NCBI RefSeq assembly: GCF_000716545.1
Contig: NZ_JNWZ01000083.1
Location: forward strand, 1 to 60,762
Direction: 5' to 3'
Length of the DNA stretch: 60,762 nucleotides
Source of the DNA: Kitasatospora phosalacinea
GTDB taxonomy: Bacteria; Actinomycetota; Actinomycetes; Streptomycetales; Streptomycetaceae
Both the position numbers and the translations under genes were made by a program. The notes beneath the pieces are model-generated. The model did no database searches, had not been told where the DNA came from, and saw nothing but the letters and a program-made list of their open reading frames with translations. This document shows, one piece after another, positions 6,469 through 14,763 of the stretch; positions within the stretch are counted from its first letter, which is position 1; the number at the start of each line of letters is the position of its first letter.

Positions 6469-7626
6469 TCAGGAGGAGGGTGCCGTAGCGGGCTTCCCGG
6501 CCTCGAGGCCGGCCCGGGTGGGCGGTGCCGGGAGGGCCACGGGGGCGTCGGCGCGGCCCTTCTCGTACATCACCAGGCCCTTCGAGAGGCGCAGTGGTAC
6601 CAGGATCAGTTCGACGACCAGGGCCTTCCACTGGTAGCAGAAGTCGACCAGTTTGGTGAGGAAGACATAGGGCAGGTTGCGCAGGACCCGGCGGAGGGGG
6701 ATTTTGCGTTTGCGGGCGGCGTAGACGAGGGGCAGGCCGATCATGAGGGTGCTGGTGGACAGCCACCACAGGAACCACCAGAGGAAGGCGTCGCCGACGG
6801 AGAAGCCGGCGTCCGGCATGAGCAGCGGGAGGATCAGCCAGATCGGTACGGCGATGGTCTCCCATAGTTTCAGCGCGACCCAGAATGCGAGCATCGGCTT
6901 CTTGAAGATCATCCGGGGGAGGTGGATGCGGACGTTCTGGAAGTAGCCGGCCGCCCATCGCCAGGTCTGCTTGCGCAGGTAGGTGAGGTCTTCGGGGTCG
7001 GCGGCCCAGGCGACGGCCGAGCTGACGTAGACGGCCTTTTTCCCGGCCATCTGCACGGACCAGGTGTAGTCCATGTCCTCGACGATGGTCCGCTCGGGGA
7101 AGCCGCCGAAGTCCAGCAGCGGGCGGAGCCGGAAGACCGAGCAGCAGCCGGAGCAGACGACCGGCGAGTTGGCCATGTTCTCGATCGGACGGTTCCAGTG
7201 GAACCCGTACAGGTACTCCACGGAGCGGCCGCGTTCGGCCCAGGTCCGTTCGAAGCGGCTCTGCACGCAGCCGGCCGCGATCATCACGTTCTCGTCGTCG
7301 AAGGCCGGTTTGATGTTCTCGATGTAGTCGTCGGCCAGCACGGTGTCCGCATCCACGGCGAGGACCAGGTCGGTCGTGCAGAACGGCAGCGCATAGTTCT
7401 GCGCCTTGGCCTTGCTGCCGAGGTTCTGCGCAGGGCGCAGCACGGTCACCCCGTACCGTGCGGCGACTTCGCCAGTGCGGTCGGTGGATCCGTCGTCGAT
7501 GACGACGATCTGTTCAGCCGGCACCGTCTGACGAAGCAGCGCCTCGAGTGTCGCGGGCAGGCCTTGCTCCTCGTTGTGCGAGGGAACGATGACCGTGAGG
7601 GTGAGAGGACGGGTGGCAGTACTCAT
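6469..7626 (-). CDS. Membrane-associated family 2 glycosyltransferase (hyaluronan/chitin synthase-like)
   Basis: This 385-aa processive-type GT2 enzyme uses a nucleotide sugar to build a polysaccharide at the membrane. All catalytic elements are present: SHNEEQ near the start, DDGSTDRT (44-51), the DXD site DAD (92-94), the general-base motif ED (183-184, IVEDMDYTW) and the acceptor motif QTWRW (220-224), equivalent to QxxRW of hyaluronan and cellulose synthases. Two C-terminal transmembrane segments (about 247-270 and 280-303) and an amphipathic interface helix follow; there are no N-terminal membrane helices. The start at 7626 (MSTATRPLTLTVIVPSHN) has GAGG about 11 bases upstream; the longer frame upstream is unlikely to be translated. 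It is divergent from a class E sortase and convergent with the LPKTG microprotein. Confidence 0.9.
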   Translation of the reverse strand: MSTATRPLTLTVIVPSHNEEQGLPATLEALLRQTVPAEQIVVIDDGSTDRTGEVAARYGVTVLRPAQNLGSKAKAQNYALPFCTTDLVLAVDADTVLADDYIENIKPAFDDENVMIAAGCVQSRFERTWAERGRSVEYLYGFHWNRPIENMANSPVVCSGCCSVFRLRPLLDFGGFPERTIVEDMDYTWSVQMAGKKAVYVSSAVAWAADPEDLTYLRKQTWRWAAGYFQNVRIHLPRMIFKKPMLAFWVALKLWETIAVPIWLILPLLMPDAGFSVGDAFLWWFLWWLSTSTLMIGLPLVYAARKRKIPLRRVLRNLPYVFLTKLVDFCYQWKALVVELILVPLRLSKGLVMYEKGRADAPVALPAPPTRAGLEAGKPATAPSS

Positions 7627-7946
7627 GGCAGATGGCCTCGCAGGGGAACGGAGTGACGCCGGAAACGGGCGTTGAAGTCGAAGGGGCCGTGTGGTTCCAG
7701 AGTTGTATTCCGCGGTGCGGTGTCCGGTGCAGGGCGCGCGTGCCGTTCGAGTGAATGAACCCCACCGCACACCCCGCCGCCCTCCGACGGGCGACGCCAC
7801 CCGAATGCCACGCTGCGCCTGCCCGGGTCCGTGTCCGGTGTTCGGGACACTGGCGGGAACGGACGAGCGGCGTCGCCGGGCGTGGGTCTGACGGCATCTG
7901 GCCGGTGCGCGGGCCGCACCTGGTGGGCGCCCTGCGGGAGGACCGG
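7627..7946. promoter_or_regulatory. Divergent intergenic region between GT2 and sortase genes
   Basis: This 320-bp spacer must contain the promoters of both the glycosyltransferase (leftward) and the sortase (rightward). The open frames through it lack ribosome-binding sites. I see no clear -10/-35 pair or operator palindrome. The shared divergent region would allow co-regulation of the two genes. Confidence 0.4.
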
Positions 7947-8678
7947 ATGGACCGGGACCTGGCGGACACCGTGCGACGGCCCGGCGGCCGGTGGACGAAC
8001 GCCCTCGGCAATGGGCTGGTGACGGTCGCCTTGGCGGCGATGTTGTTCGCCGTGTATTCGCTGTGGGGGACGGACGTTCTCGCCGACCGGCAGGCCGGGC
8101 AGGCCGGTGACCGGCTGCGGCAGAGCTGGGCGACGCCGGGCCCCTCCCGTGCCCCGGTGCCGACGGCCACCGGTGAGGATGTCGGCTTCCTGCACGTGCC
8201 CGCGATGGGCGCGGACCCGGTGATGATCAAGATGGGGACCGATCCTGCGGTTCTCGACCAGGGTGTCGCCGGCGTGTACCAGGACCCCCGTGCGGCGATG
8301 CCCTGGGATTTGGCCGGCAACTTCGCGCTCGCCGCCCACCGCGACGGCCACGGCGCGAGGTTCCATGACCTCGACGCGGTGGGCGTCGGCGCCCCGATCG
8401 TGGTCGAGACCCGCGATCACTGGTACGTCTACCGGGTCGACGGGGTCCTGCCGCAGACCGGGCCCGACAACATCGGCATTGTCGCCCCGGTGCCGGTCGG
8501 TTCCCCGTACCGAGCGCCCGGACGGTACATCACCCTGACGACCTGCACCCCTGTCTACACCTCGCTGTACCGGATGGCGGTCTGGGGCAGCCTGGTCCGG
8601 ATCGACCCAATGGACGCCGCCCGCACCCCGCCCGCCGAACTGCGCAGCCCCACGCAGCCCGCTCCGACGAAGACCTGA
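7947..8678 (+). CDS. Class E sortase
   Basis: This 243-aa cysteine transpeptidase anchors LPxTG-type proteins to the cell envelope. It has one N-terminal membrane anchor (about residues 22-40, GNGLVTVALAAMLFAVYSLW) and an extracellular sortase domain. The catalytic triad is H131 (AAHRDGHG), C200 (YITLTTCTP) and R209 (SLYRMAVWG). The TLTTC motif with the following TP is typical of actinobacterial class E enzymes. The ATG at 7947 has GGGAGG 7 bases upstream. Class E enzymes are known to favour LAxTG, while the only candidate substrate in the neighbourhood has LPKTG. The link between sortase and microprotein is inferred from proximity. Confidence 0.9.
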   Translation: MDRDLADTVRRPGGRWTNALGNGLVTVALAAMLFAVYSLWGTDVLADRQAGQAGDRLRQSWATPGPSRAPVPTATGEDVGFLHVPAMGADPVMIKMGTDPAVLDQGVAGVYQDPRAAMPWDLAGNFALAAHRDGHGARFHDLDAVGVGAPIVVETRDHWYVYRVDGVLPQTGPDNIGIVAPVPVGSPYRAPGRYITLTTCTPVYTSLYRMAVWGSLVRIDPMDAARTPPAELRSPTQPAPTKT

Positions 8679-8745
8679 CCCCGCTGCGCCGCCCCGCTCC
8701 GCGGACGCGGCCCGGGGGAGGAGTGCCCGGGAGTGTCTGATCAAC

Positions 8746-10692
8746 GGCTCTGCCCCGTAATCGGGGTGCTGTTGGTGATCTTCACTTGTGAGAGTGAGGT
8801 TGCTGGGATCGGTGGTCGCTGAGCGGGTCTTCCTGGTGTCCTGGCCTGGTAGTTCAGGCCGGTCGAAGGGTGGGCTGGGGCGGCGATGGGTTCCTGCTCA
8901 GGGCGGGAGGTCCCGGTGCTGACGGCGCGGATGGCGCGGATGGCGCGGGCGAGTAATCCTCGGGGCACGGCGGCGATGTGGGTGCGGGACCACTTGGACG
9001 GCCTGTTCACGGACCGCGACTTCGAGGAGTGGTACCCGACCGACGGGCGTCGTGGACTGTCGCCGGCTCGTCTGGCGATGGTGTCGGTGCTGCAGTACGC
9101 GGAGAACCTCACCGACCGGCAGGCCGCTGAGGCCGTGCGGTGTCGTCTGGACTGGAAATTACTGTCTGGGACTGGAGTTGGACGATCCGGGCTTCGACTT
9201 CTCTGTGCTCAGTGAGTTCCGCGACCGGATGGCCGAGGGTGACCGCGCCGACCGGCTGCTGGCCGTGATGGTGGAGCGTCTGGTCGAAGCGGGGCTGGTC
9301 AAGCGGCACGGACGGCAGCGGACCGACTCCACGCACATCCTGGCGGCGGTTCGGCGCCTGGACCGGATTGAGTTGGTGGGTGAGACCCGGCGCGCGGCCT
9401 TGGAGGAACTGACCGTCACCGACGAGGAGTGGGTGGCCGCCCGGATCACCGACGAGTGGGCACGGCGCTATGGACGGCCGGTGCGCTATGACCGGTTGCC
9501 CAAGGAGACGAAGGAACGCGAGCGGTACGCGCTCACGGTCGGCGAGGACGGTATGCGGCTGTTCCACGCTCTCCTTGCTCCCGACGCCCCGGCCCGACTC
9601 CGGCGGTTGCCCAAGGTCGAGGTCCTGCGGCAGGTCTGGATCCAGCAGTACTGGTACGACGAAACCGGCGGTCTGCGCTGGCGCGGGCCGAAGCAGACTC
9701 GGGACCGGCTCAGCCGGCGGTCCACCGACCGCCGCTCCGCTTCCGGGGCGACGGCCGGCCGCGGCAGTCCGGACCCCGCCTCGGCCACCGTCCCGTGGTC
9801 GCCGGTGGAGATCGTCTCTCCGCACGATCCGCAGGCGCGCTTCAGCCACAAGCCCGGCAAGGCCGAATGGGTCGGCTACAAGGACCACCAGACCGAGACC
9901 TGCGACGAGGGTCTGCCCAATGTGATCGTCCATGTCGCCACCACGCCGGCACCCGAGCAGGACATTGACGCCCTGGAGCCGATCCACGCCGACCTCGCGG
10001 CACGCGACCTCGCCCCGGCCGAGCACCTCGTCGACGGCGGCTACACCACCCCGGCCGCCATCCACAGGGCCAGGACCGAGTATGGAATCGATCTGGTCGG
10101 CCCCGTCCGCGTCGGGCCCGTCTCCCGGTCCCGCCCGGGCTTCAACAAAGAGGACTTCCATCCCAACTGGGCTGAGAAGACGCTGACTTGTCCGAACGGC
10201 GCAACCAGTCCGCCCTGGAAGCCGACCCTGGCAGACGGCCAGCCACGCCTGTCCGTGCTCTTTCCCCGCGCCGTCTGCCGGCCCTGCGAGGACCGCCTCA
10301 AGTGCACCGGAAACGTCGACGGCAAGGGCCGCCACGTCCTGCTGCTGCCGCAGCCCTTGCAGGAGATCCAGAACCGGGTCCGAAAAGAGCAGCAGACCCG
10401 GCCCTGGCACGACCGATATGCCCTCCGGGCCGGCTGCGAGGCCACCGTTTCGGAGACCGTGCACGCCCACGGCCTCCGCCACTGCCGCTACCGCGGCATC
10501 GCGAAGACCCACGTCCAGCACGTGCTCACGGCAGCCGGAACCAACATCATCCGCCTCCACCAGCACCAGCCGGACAGCGACCGAACCAGAGACACGACCC
10601 GGTTCACGCGCCTCTGCCGGAACCTGAGCGACGGGACTCGAACCCGCACTACTTGAAGATCACCAACAGCATCCGGAAGTTGAGCCAGAACC
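8746..10692 (+). mobile_element. IS1182-family insertion sequence
   Basis: The element carries one transposase gene and has inverted ends. TGCTGTTGGTGATCTTCA at 8767-8784 is repeated exactly in inverse orientation at 10654-10671, and outward of this the ends stay partly alike up to about 8746 (GGCTCTG) and 10692 (complement GGTTCTG). The right end stops one base before one copy of a 29-bp repeat found again at 13514, so the element was inserted beside or within that repeat. The transposase is frameshifted. Confidence 0.8.
8886..10656 (+). pseudogene. IS1182-family transposase with a one-base insertion
   Basis: The N-terminal part (MWVRDHLDGLFTDRDFEEWY, LTDRQAAEAVRCRLDWK) and the C-terminal part (YCLGLELDDPGFDFSVLSEF onward) are in different frames. 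The joint is AAATTACTG near 9156-9163; AAATACTG would restore DWKYCLGLEL, so one T is extra. Downstream the DDE catalytic pieces (RTDSTHILAAVR, HLVDGGYTTP) and the zinc-like CRPCEDRLKC cluster are intact to the stop at 10656. Because the rest is so well preserved, this may be a recent mutation or a sequencing error in a short homopolymer. Confidence 0.85.
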
Positions 10693-10693
10693 C

Positions 10694-10722
10694 GAGATTC
10701 GACAGCGTTTGTTCATGACTTC
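10694..10722 (-). repeat. 29-bp inverted repeat, left copy
   Basis: Read on the minus strand this begins GAAGTCATGAACAAACGCTG and ends TCGAATCTC. An exact copy in the opposite orientation is at 13514-13542. Weaker similarity continues on the GAAGTC side (GTGCTG two to three bases away), and both copies can be read as VLxEVMNKRCRIS. The pair brackets the SnoaL/PadR/quinone-reductase cassette. Confidence 0.9.
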
Positions 10723-10934
10723 GGACAGCACCCGGTCGCCCCGTGTTCGATTCCTGGGGCCGCTGCGGCGGCACAGCGGTGGGTCGCAGCTCCGCAGAGA
10801 GGGCCCGCTCCTCGGCGAGCGGCTCACCGTGGCCACGATCGTCGGCACGGAGCTGATGGTCGTGGCCACCGGCGGCCGCGGTCGCCGAGTCGCGACCGAA
10901 CGCGAGGAGCTGACCACCGGCGGGGTGACATGGG

Positions 10935-10978
10935 ACGAGGGTGGTGTGCCAGACCATGGTCTGGCACACCACCCTCGT
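10935..10978. terminator. Perfect 44-bp palindrome after the SnoaL-like gene
   Basis: Arms of 22 bp, starting ACGAGGGTGGTGTGCCAGAC, are perfectly inverted around 10956/10957 with no loop. It lies 52 bp beyond the stop of the SnoaL-like gene on its downstream side, so it probably terminates that transcript. Between it and the IS1182 end there is no recognisable gene, only a degenerate copy of the small-peptide sequence found at 13277. Confidence 0.75.
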
Positions 10979-11029
10979 ACCGCCGGAAGCCGGTGGACGT
11001 CCGGCGCTGCCGCCGACGGGCCTGTGCTC

Positions 11030-11449
11030 TCAAGGCGCAGGCACGGCACCGATCTGCTGCATCACCCCGAGGAGGTCGGGCTGGCCCCGCTCCTTGATGA
11101 TCTTTCCGTCGGCCAGGTAGTAGAAGTTCATGGCCTGGACCGAGATGGTCTTTCCGGTGGCCGGGACTCCGAAGAACTCGCCCTGATGCGTTCCGCGCAT
11201 GGTGAACCGGGCGGCCACCGTGTCGCCCTCGGCGACCGTCTCTTCCAGAGTCCACCGGACATCCGGGAAGCCCGTGCGCATCATCGCGATCAGCTCCAGG
11301 TAGCCCTCAGGGCCTCGCAGCGGTTCCGGGTGGCTCGGCGCATGAAACTCGGCATCCGGGGCGATGACCTCACGGGCAAGGCCCTCGTCGGCCGTGTTGA
11401 TGAACTCGACGAAGCGACTCATCACGGATTCGGTGGATTGCGGCGACAT
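11030..11449 (-). CDS. SnoaL/NTF2-like ester cyclase family protein
   Basis: This 139-aa single-domain protein has the cone-shaped NTF2-like fold of the SnoaL polyketide-cyclase family. It shows the family layout: N-terminal helix (VMSRFVEFINTADEG), APDAEFHAPSHPEPLRGPEG, the RTGFPDVRWTLEETVAEGD strand pair, and TMRGTHQGEFFGVPATGK. Such proteins act as small hydrolases or cyclases, or only bind ligands; the substrate cannot be read from sequence. The start at 11449 has GAGAGG about 9 bases upstream. It is divergent from a PadR regulator with one inverted-repeat operator between them, so repression by PadR is likely. Confidence 0.85.
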   Translation of the reverse strand: MSPQSTESVMSRFVEFINTADEGLAREVIAPDAEFHAPSHPEPLRGPEGYLELIAMMRTGFPDVRWTLEETVAEGDTVAARFTMRGTHQGEFFGVPATGKTISVQAMNFYYLADGKIIKERGQPDLLGVMQQIGAVPAP

Positions 11450-11508
11450 GTCCGTCCGCCTCTCTTCTCGCACTGCCCCTCGCGACGAGCGAGCGGAAGA
11501 ACCACAGT

Positions 11509-11540
11509 ACATCGATTCGATGTGCGCATCGAACCGATGT
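11509..11540. promoter_or_regulatory. Probable PadR operator
   Basis: ACATCGATTCGATG (11509-11522), spacer TGCG, then CATCGAACCGATGT (11527-11540) forms an inverted repeat with 13 of 14 pairs. It lies in the divergent gap between the SnoaL-like and PadR genes, 21 bp before the PadR start, well placed to control both promoters. Confidence 0.7.
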
Positions 11541-11560
11541 AGGTGTGGGACGATAGGGCC

Positions 11561-12133
11561 ATGCTTGACCTAGCGATACTGGGCTTCCTGGCCGAGCGGC
11601 CGCTGCCCGGACACGAACTGCGCCGCCGACTCTCGGAGCTGACGGGCTACACCCGGCCGGTGAGCGACGGCAGTCTGTACCCGGCGATCAAGCGTCTCGC
11701 CGCGGCGGGCCTGCTGGAACGGCGCGCGGATCCGGCCGCAGGCCCGGCCCGCTACATACTGAGCGTGACCGACGCAGGGCGCACCGACCTGCTGAAGCGG
11801 CTGCGCACACCCGCCGACCACGAGATCAGCGACTTCACGCGGTTCTTCACCGTGCTGGCGTTCCTGTCCCTCCTGCCGGACATCGCCGAGCAGCACGCGG
11901 TGCTGCGGCGGCGACTGGAGTTCCTGGAGGAGCCGGCGAGCTTCTTCTACGACGGCGACCGGCCGCTGCGTGCCGAGGACATGGCCGACCCCTACCGGCG
12001 CGGCATGCTGCTGACCGCCCGCGCCATCAGTAGCGCCGAACGGGCCTGGTTGCGCCAGGTTCTGGACGGTGACGAGCCAGTCACCGCGCGCACCGAGACG
12101 GACCCTTCTACGCTCGGACAACCTGTGCGCTGA
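11561..12133 (+). CDS. PadR-family transcriptional regulator
   Basis: This 190-aa regulator has an N-terminal winged helix (MLDLAILGFLAERPLPGHEL, SDGSLYPAIKRLAAAGLLER) and a C-terminal alpha-helical dimerisation domain of the Vir_act_alpha_C type, here including TRFFTVLAFLSLLPDIAEQH. PadR proteins normally repress adjacent genes and release DNA on binding small aromatic or toxic ligands. The ATG at 11561 is chosen over the in-frame one six codons earlier because it begins the family's MLDLAILG motif. The operator palindrome lies just upstream. The quinone-reductase gene follows after 22 bp and is probably co-transcribed. Confidence 0.9.
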   Translation: MLDLAILGFLAERPLPGHELRRRLSELTGYTRPVSDGSLYPAIKRLAAAGLLERRADPAAGPARYILSVTDAGRTDLLKRLRTPADHEISDFTRFFTVLAFLSLLPDIAEQHAVLRRRLEFLEEPASFFYDGDRPLRAEDMADPYRRGMLLTARAISSAERAWLRQVLDGDEPVTARTETDPSTLGQPVR

Positions 12134-12155
12134 CCAGCCCCGGAGGTAGCCGCCC

Positions 12156-13136
12156 ATGCTTGCGTCCTGGTACGACCGACAGGGCCCCGCCGCCGACGTG
12201 CTGCACGTCGGCGAGCTGCCCGACCCCGTCCCCGGTCCGGGCGAGGTCCGCGTCCGCGTCACCGTCTCCGGTGTCAACCCCGGCGACACCAAGAAGCGGC
12301 GCGGCTGGCTCGGCTCCTCGATGCCCTACCCGCGGGTGATCCCGCACAGCGACGCCGCCGGAGTCGTCGACGCCGTGGGCGAGAGGGTCGACGGGCGTCG
12401 GGTCGGACAGCGGGTGTGGATCTACGGCGCCCAGTCCTACCGGCCCTTCGGCACGGCCGCCCAGTACACCGTCGTACCCGCCGATCTGGCTGTTCCACTT
12501 CCCGACCACCTCAGCGACGAACTCGGAGCGGCCCTGGGCATCCCCGGCATCACCGCCCACCGCGCCGTGTTCGCCGACGGACCGGTCGACGGCAAGCTCG
12601 TGCTGGTGCACGGCGTTCTGGGCGGGGTCGGCTCCCTGGCCGCGCAGCTCGCCCGCTGGGGCGGGGCCAAGGTGTTCGCCACCGTCCGGCGCGGCGCGGA
12701 TCTCGCACAGGTCGATCCGGCCGTCGTGTCCCACGCCGTGGCCCTGGACCAGGAGGACCCGGCGGCGGCGATCCGCGCGTACGCGCCCGAGGGCGTGCAC
12801 CGGATCGTCGAGGTGTCCCTGTCCGACAACGCCGACCTCGACAACGCCGTCGCCGCGAACGGCGCGGTCATCGCCGCCTACGCGACGAGCGCGGACCGGA
12901 CCGAGATCCCCTTCTGGCCCCTGCTGTTCAACAATGTCATCCTGCGCTTGATCGGCAGCGACGACTTCCCCGAAGAGGCGAAACGCCGGGCAGCACGCGA
13001 TCTGACCGCCGCGGCCGCCGTGAGCGCCCTGACCGTCGAAGTCGGCGACCGTTACGAGCTGGCGGACATCGCCAAGGCCCACGACCGCGTCGACGCCGGC
13101 AGCCGCGGCCGCGTCCTGGTCACCCTCCCCCAGTGA
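12156..13136 (+). CDS. NADPH:quinone reductase (MDR superfamily)
   Basis: This 326-aa medium-chain dehydrogenase/reductase lacks the zinc-ligand cysteines of alcohol dehydrogenases and so belongs with zeta-crystallin-like quinone reductases. The GroES-like domain fills about residues 1-120 (VSGVNPGDTKKRRG is characteristic), and the cofactor motif VHGVLGGVGSLA (151-162) begins the Rossmann fold. The ATG is preceded by CCGGAGGTAG. It is probably in one transcript with the PadR gene and part of a small electrophile- or quinone-responsive cassette with the SnoaL-like gene. It looks intact. Confidence 0.9.
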   Translation: MLASWYDRQGPAADVLHVGELPDPVPGPGEVRVRVTVSGVNPGDTKKRRGWLGSSMPYPRVIPHSDAAGVVDAVGERVDGRRVGQRVWIYGAQSYRPFGTAAQYTVVPADLAVPLPDHLSDELGAALGIPGITAHRAVFADGPVDGKLVLVHGVLGGVGSLAAQLARWGGAKVFATVRRGADLAQVDPAVVSHAVALDQEDPAAAIRAYAPEGVHRIVEVSLSDNADLDNAVAANGAVIAAYATSADRTEIPFWPLLFNNVILRLIGSDDFPEEAKRRAARDLTAAAAVSALTVEVGDRYELADIAKAHDRVDAGSRGRVLVTLPQ

Positions 13137-13276
13137 CCCCGCCCGTCGTTCACCATGCCCACGGGTGCGTCCCCTGATCAGCCGAGGCAGCAGCCGAGCG
13201 GTACCAGGGACGCGCGACGTTCTCAGCCGAGACAAGACCTGAGCGTGCCTCCCGTGACAGAACGTCTGATTCCGCT

Positions 13277-13393
13277 TTGACCTGCGAGGTCAAGAAGACA
13301 TCCCAGATCGCGGTCGTCACCGGCACGGTGCTGATGCTCGCCTCCATCGGCGGCCTCGCGGTCGCACAGTCTCGGCTGAACGCGACGGACTGA
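13277..13393 (+). CDS. Possible 38-aa single-span membrane peptide
   Basis: A TTG-initiated frame encodes a basic start (VKKTSQ) and one hydrophobic stretch IAVVTGTVLMLASIGGLAVA, ending QSRLNATD. Its pattern is that of a small membrane or secreted peptide. There is no good ribosome-binding site, and a degenerate relative of the same DNA lies at about 10850-10900, so it may be a repeat remnant and not a gene. Confidence 0.3.
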   Translation: MTCEVKKTSQIAVVTGTVLMLASIGGLAVAQSRLNATD

Positions 13394-13513
13394 CGACGCG
13401 CCGAGACTGGTCAGCCTGGACACCCCGCCTGGTTAGCCAGCCCCATTCGGGCCGGTGACCAAACGGGCCGCAGGGCTGCGCTGTTCGAATTGCCTGACCA
13501 AGCCGTGCTGGCG

Positions 13514-13542
13514 GAAGTCATGAACAAACGCTGTCGAATCTC
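13514..13542 (+). repeat. 29-bp inverted repeat, right copy
   Basis: Exact inverse copy of 10694-10722. Outside the 29 bp the flanks diverge (TCTCATGG here, TCTCGGGT on the other side). It may be the terminal repeat of a composite element or a leftover piece of a repeated gene (readable as AVLAEVMNKRCRIS). Confidence 0.9.
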
Positions 13543-13685
13543 ATGGACAGAGCCACCTGGTGCGCGTCGCAGAAGCCGAGTGGCCCGATACTCCAGCGAC
13601 GCAGGCCGCTCGACTATGCGCCCGCCTTGCTCGAACGGGCGATCGCCCCTAGGCTCCCCGGACGATCGTCCCCGGGAGCAGTGCT

Positions 13686-14186
13686 GTGCACATCACCACG
13701 TCCTACCAGATCAGCTACGACGACCTGCGCCGAGGCATGGTCCTCGCCCATCGTGGGCGCCGCCGGTTCCTCTGGGTGTGCACCGGCATCCTGGTCATCT
13801 GCGCCGGGCTCATGGCCGTGGGCGCGGCCATGGGTGACGAGCCCTGGTTCTACCTGCTCGCCGTGTGGCCGCTGACGATGGCCGCGCTCTGGGCCTATCG
13901 GCTCACCCTGGGAACCAGCCGGAGCTTCCAGAAGGCGATGCCGGCCTTCGCCGGAACCACAGAGGTCACGCTCACGCCCGAGGGCATTCGCATCCACCGC
14001 CCGACGACCACGGCCGAGCTCGCCTGGAGCCTCTTCCCGAAGATCGAGGACACTCCCGACCACCTCTTCCTGCACCAGGACAAGCGGGTCGTGACGATGA
14101 TCCTCAAGCGGCACCTGACCGCCGAACAGCGAGCCGAGCTGGCCGACTTCGTCTCCTCCGTCAGCCGCACACGAGCGGCCGCCTAG
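13686..14186 (+). CDS. YcxB-like membrane protein
   Basis: This 166-aa protein has two membrane spans near the N-terminus (about FLWVCTGILVICAGLMAVGA and FYLLAVWPLTMAALWAYRL) and a cytoplasmic C-terminal YcxB-type domain (TTEVTLTPEGIRIHRPTTTA, then the FPKIEDTPDHLFLHQDKR segment). Its function is unknown. The GTG at 13686 follows a weak GGGAGC. It is followed immediately by an IS982 remnant whose antisense stop overlaps this gene's stop codon, so an element ends exactly here and the very C-terminus may have been altered. Confidence 0.75.
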   Translation: MHITTSYQISYDDLRRGMVLAHRGRRRFLWVCTGILVICAGLMAVGAAMGDEPWFYLLAVWPLTMAALWAYRLTLGTSRSFQKAMPAFAGTTEVTLTPEGIRIHRPTTTAELAWSLFPKIEDTPDHLFLHQDKRVVTMILKRHLTAEQRAELADFVSSVSRTRAAA

Positions 14187-14640
14187 AAGACCGATGCGAA
14201 GGGTTGGTGGTCGTGGGCGGTCGATGAGCGCTGGACGGGTCGACCGGTGTGGTCGTCGTGCCAGATCGTGCTGGTCAGAGCGAGGATGCGTTGCAGAACG
14301 CGGACCATCACGCCTTTCGGGGTGCGGCCGTGGTGGTGTTCGACGTCGAGTTGGGCCTTGAACGTCCGGTTGACCGACTCGACGACCTGCCGCAGCGGTT
14401 TGAACAGGCCGGCTCCGGCCCGCTCGGGTTCGCCCCTGCCGACCGGGCGGAGCAGGCGGACCCCCACGCGGCGAGTTCGTGCTCGAAGGCGCGGCCGTAG
14501 TAGTGCCGGCCGGCGGTCAGGGCGCGTACCGGGTGCAGGCGAAGCCTCCGGAAGTGGCGGGAGTGGCTGGCGCAGTAGCCGTACTCGGCCCATCCGGCGA
14601 GCTCGGAGCGCTTGGCGGTCTCGCCCCGGCAGGCACACCG
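14183..14640 (-). pseudogene. IS982-family transposase remnant
   Basis: The minus strand reads LAGWAEYGYCASHSRHFRRL in one frame, then LTAGRHYYGRAFEHELAAWG. After a frame change it continues as VRLLRPVGRGEPERAGAGLF and KPLRQVVESVNRTFKAQLDV, with HHGRTPKGVMVRVLQRILAL TSTIWHDDHTGRPV at the end. This matches the second half of IS982 transposases (SVNDTLKGQLDLEQHGxRT, LLALTAAIWHN). The middle section with catalytic acids is deleted and the N-terminus is missing. Confidence 0.75.
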
Positions 14641-14711
14641 GGCCGGAGCTCGGCGCCGACTGGCTGCGCGCGGTCTGCCACCACAGCGCGGCCCGGCTGT
14701 TCGACCTGTGA
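14641..14711 (+). pseudogene. C-terminal stub of an amidohydrolase-like gene cut by the IS982 remnant
   Basis: Directly after the IS982 sequence the plus strand reads GPELGADWLRAVCHHSAARL FDL and stops at 14709-14711. The D-W-L-x-A-V-C-x-x-x-A-A-R-L-F-x-L ending is typical of amidohydrolase_2-type metal-dependent hydrolases. The rest of the gene is not in the window. This marks the joint between the IS-rich accessory segment and the ordered chromosomal genes that follow. Confidence 0.45.
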
Positions 14712-14763
14712 GACGCCCCGCCGGGCGGGAATGAAGGGCGGGAGGCGGGCGCTCGGGGCCGTC

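Noticed and set aside
10630..10770. tRNA-like T-arm sequences (GACTCGAACCCGCA; GTTCGATTCCTGGGG)
   Set aside because: Only the T-arm resemblance is present. No matching acceptor, D- or anticodon arms can be folded, and the first lies inside the transposase reading frame.
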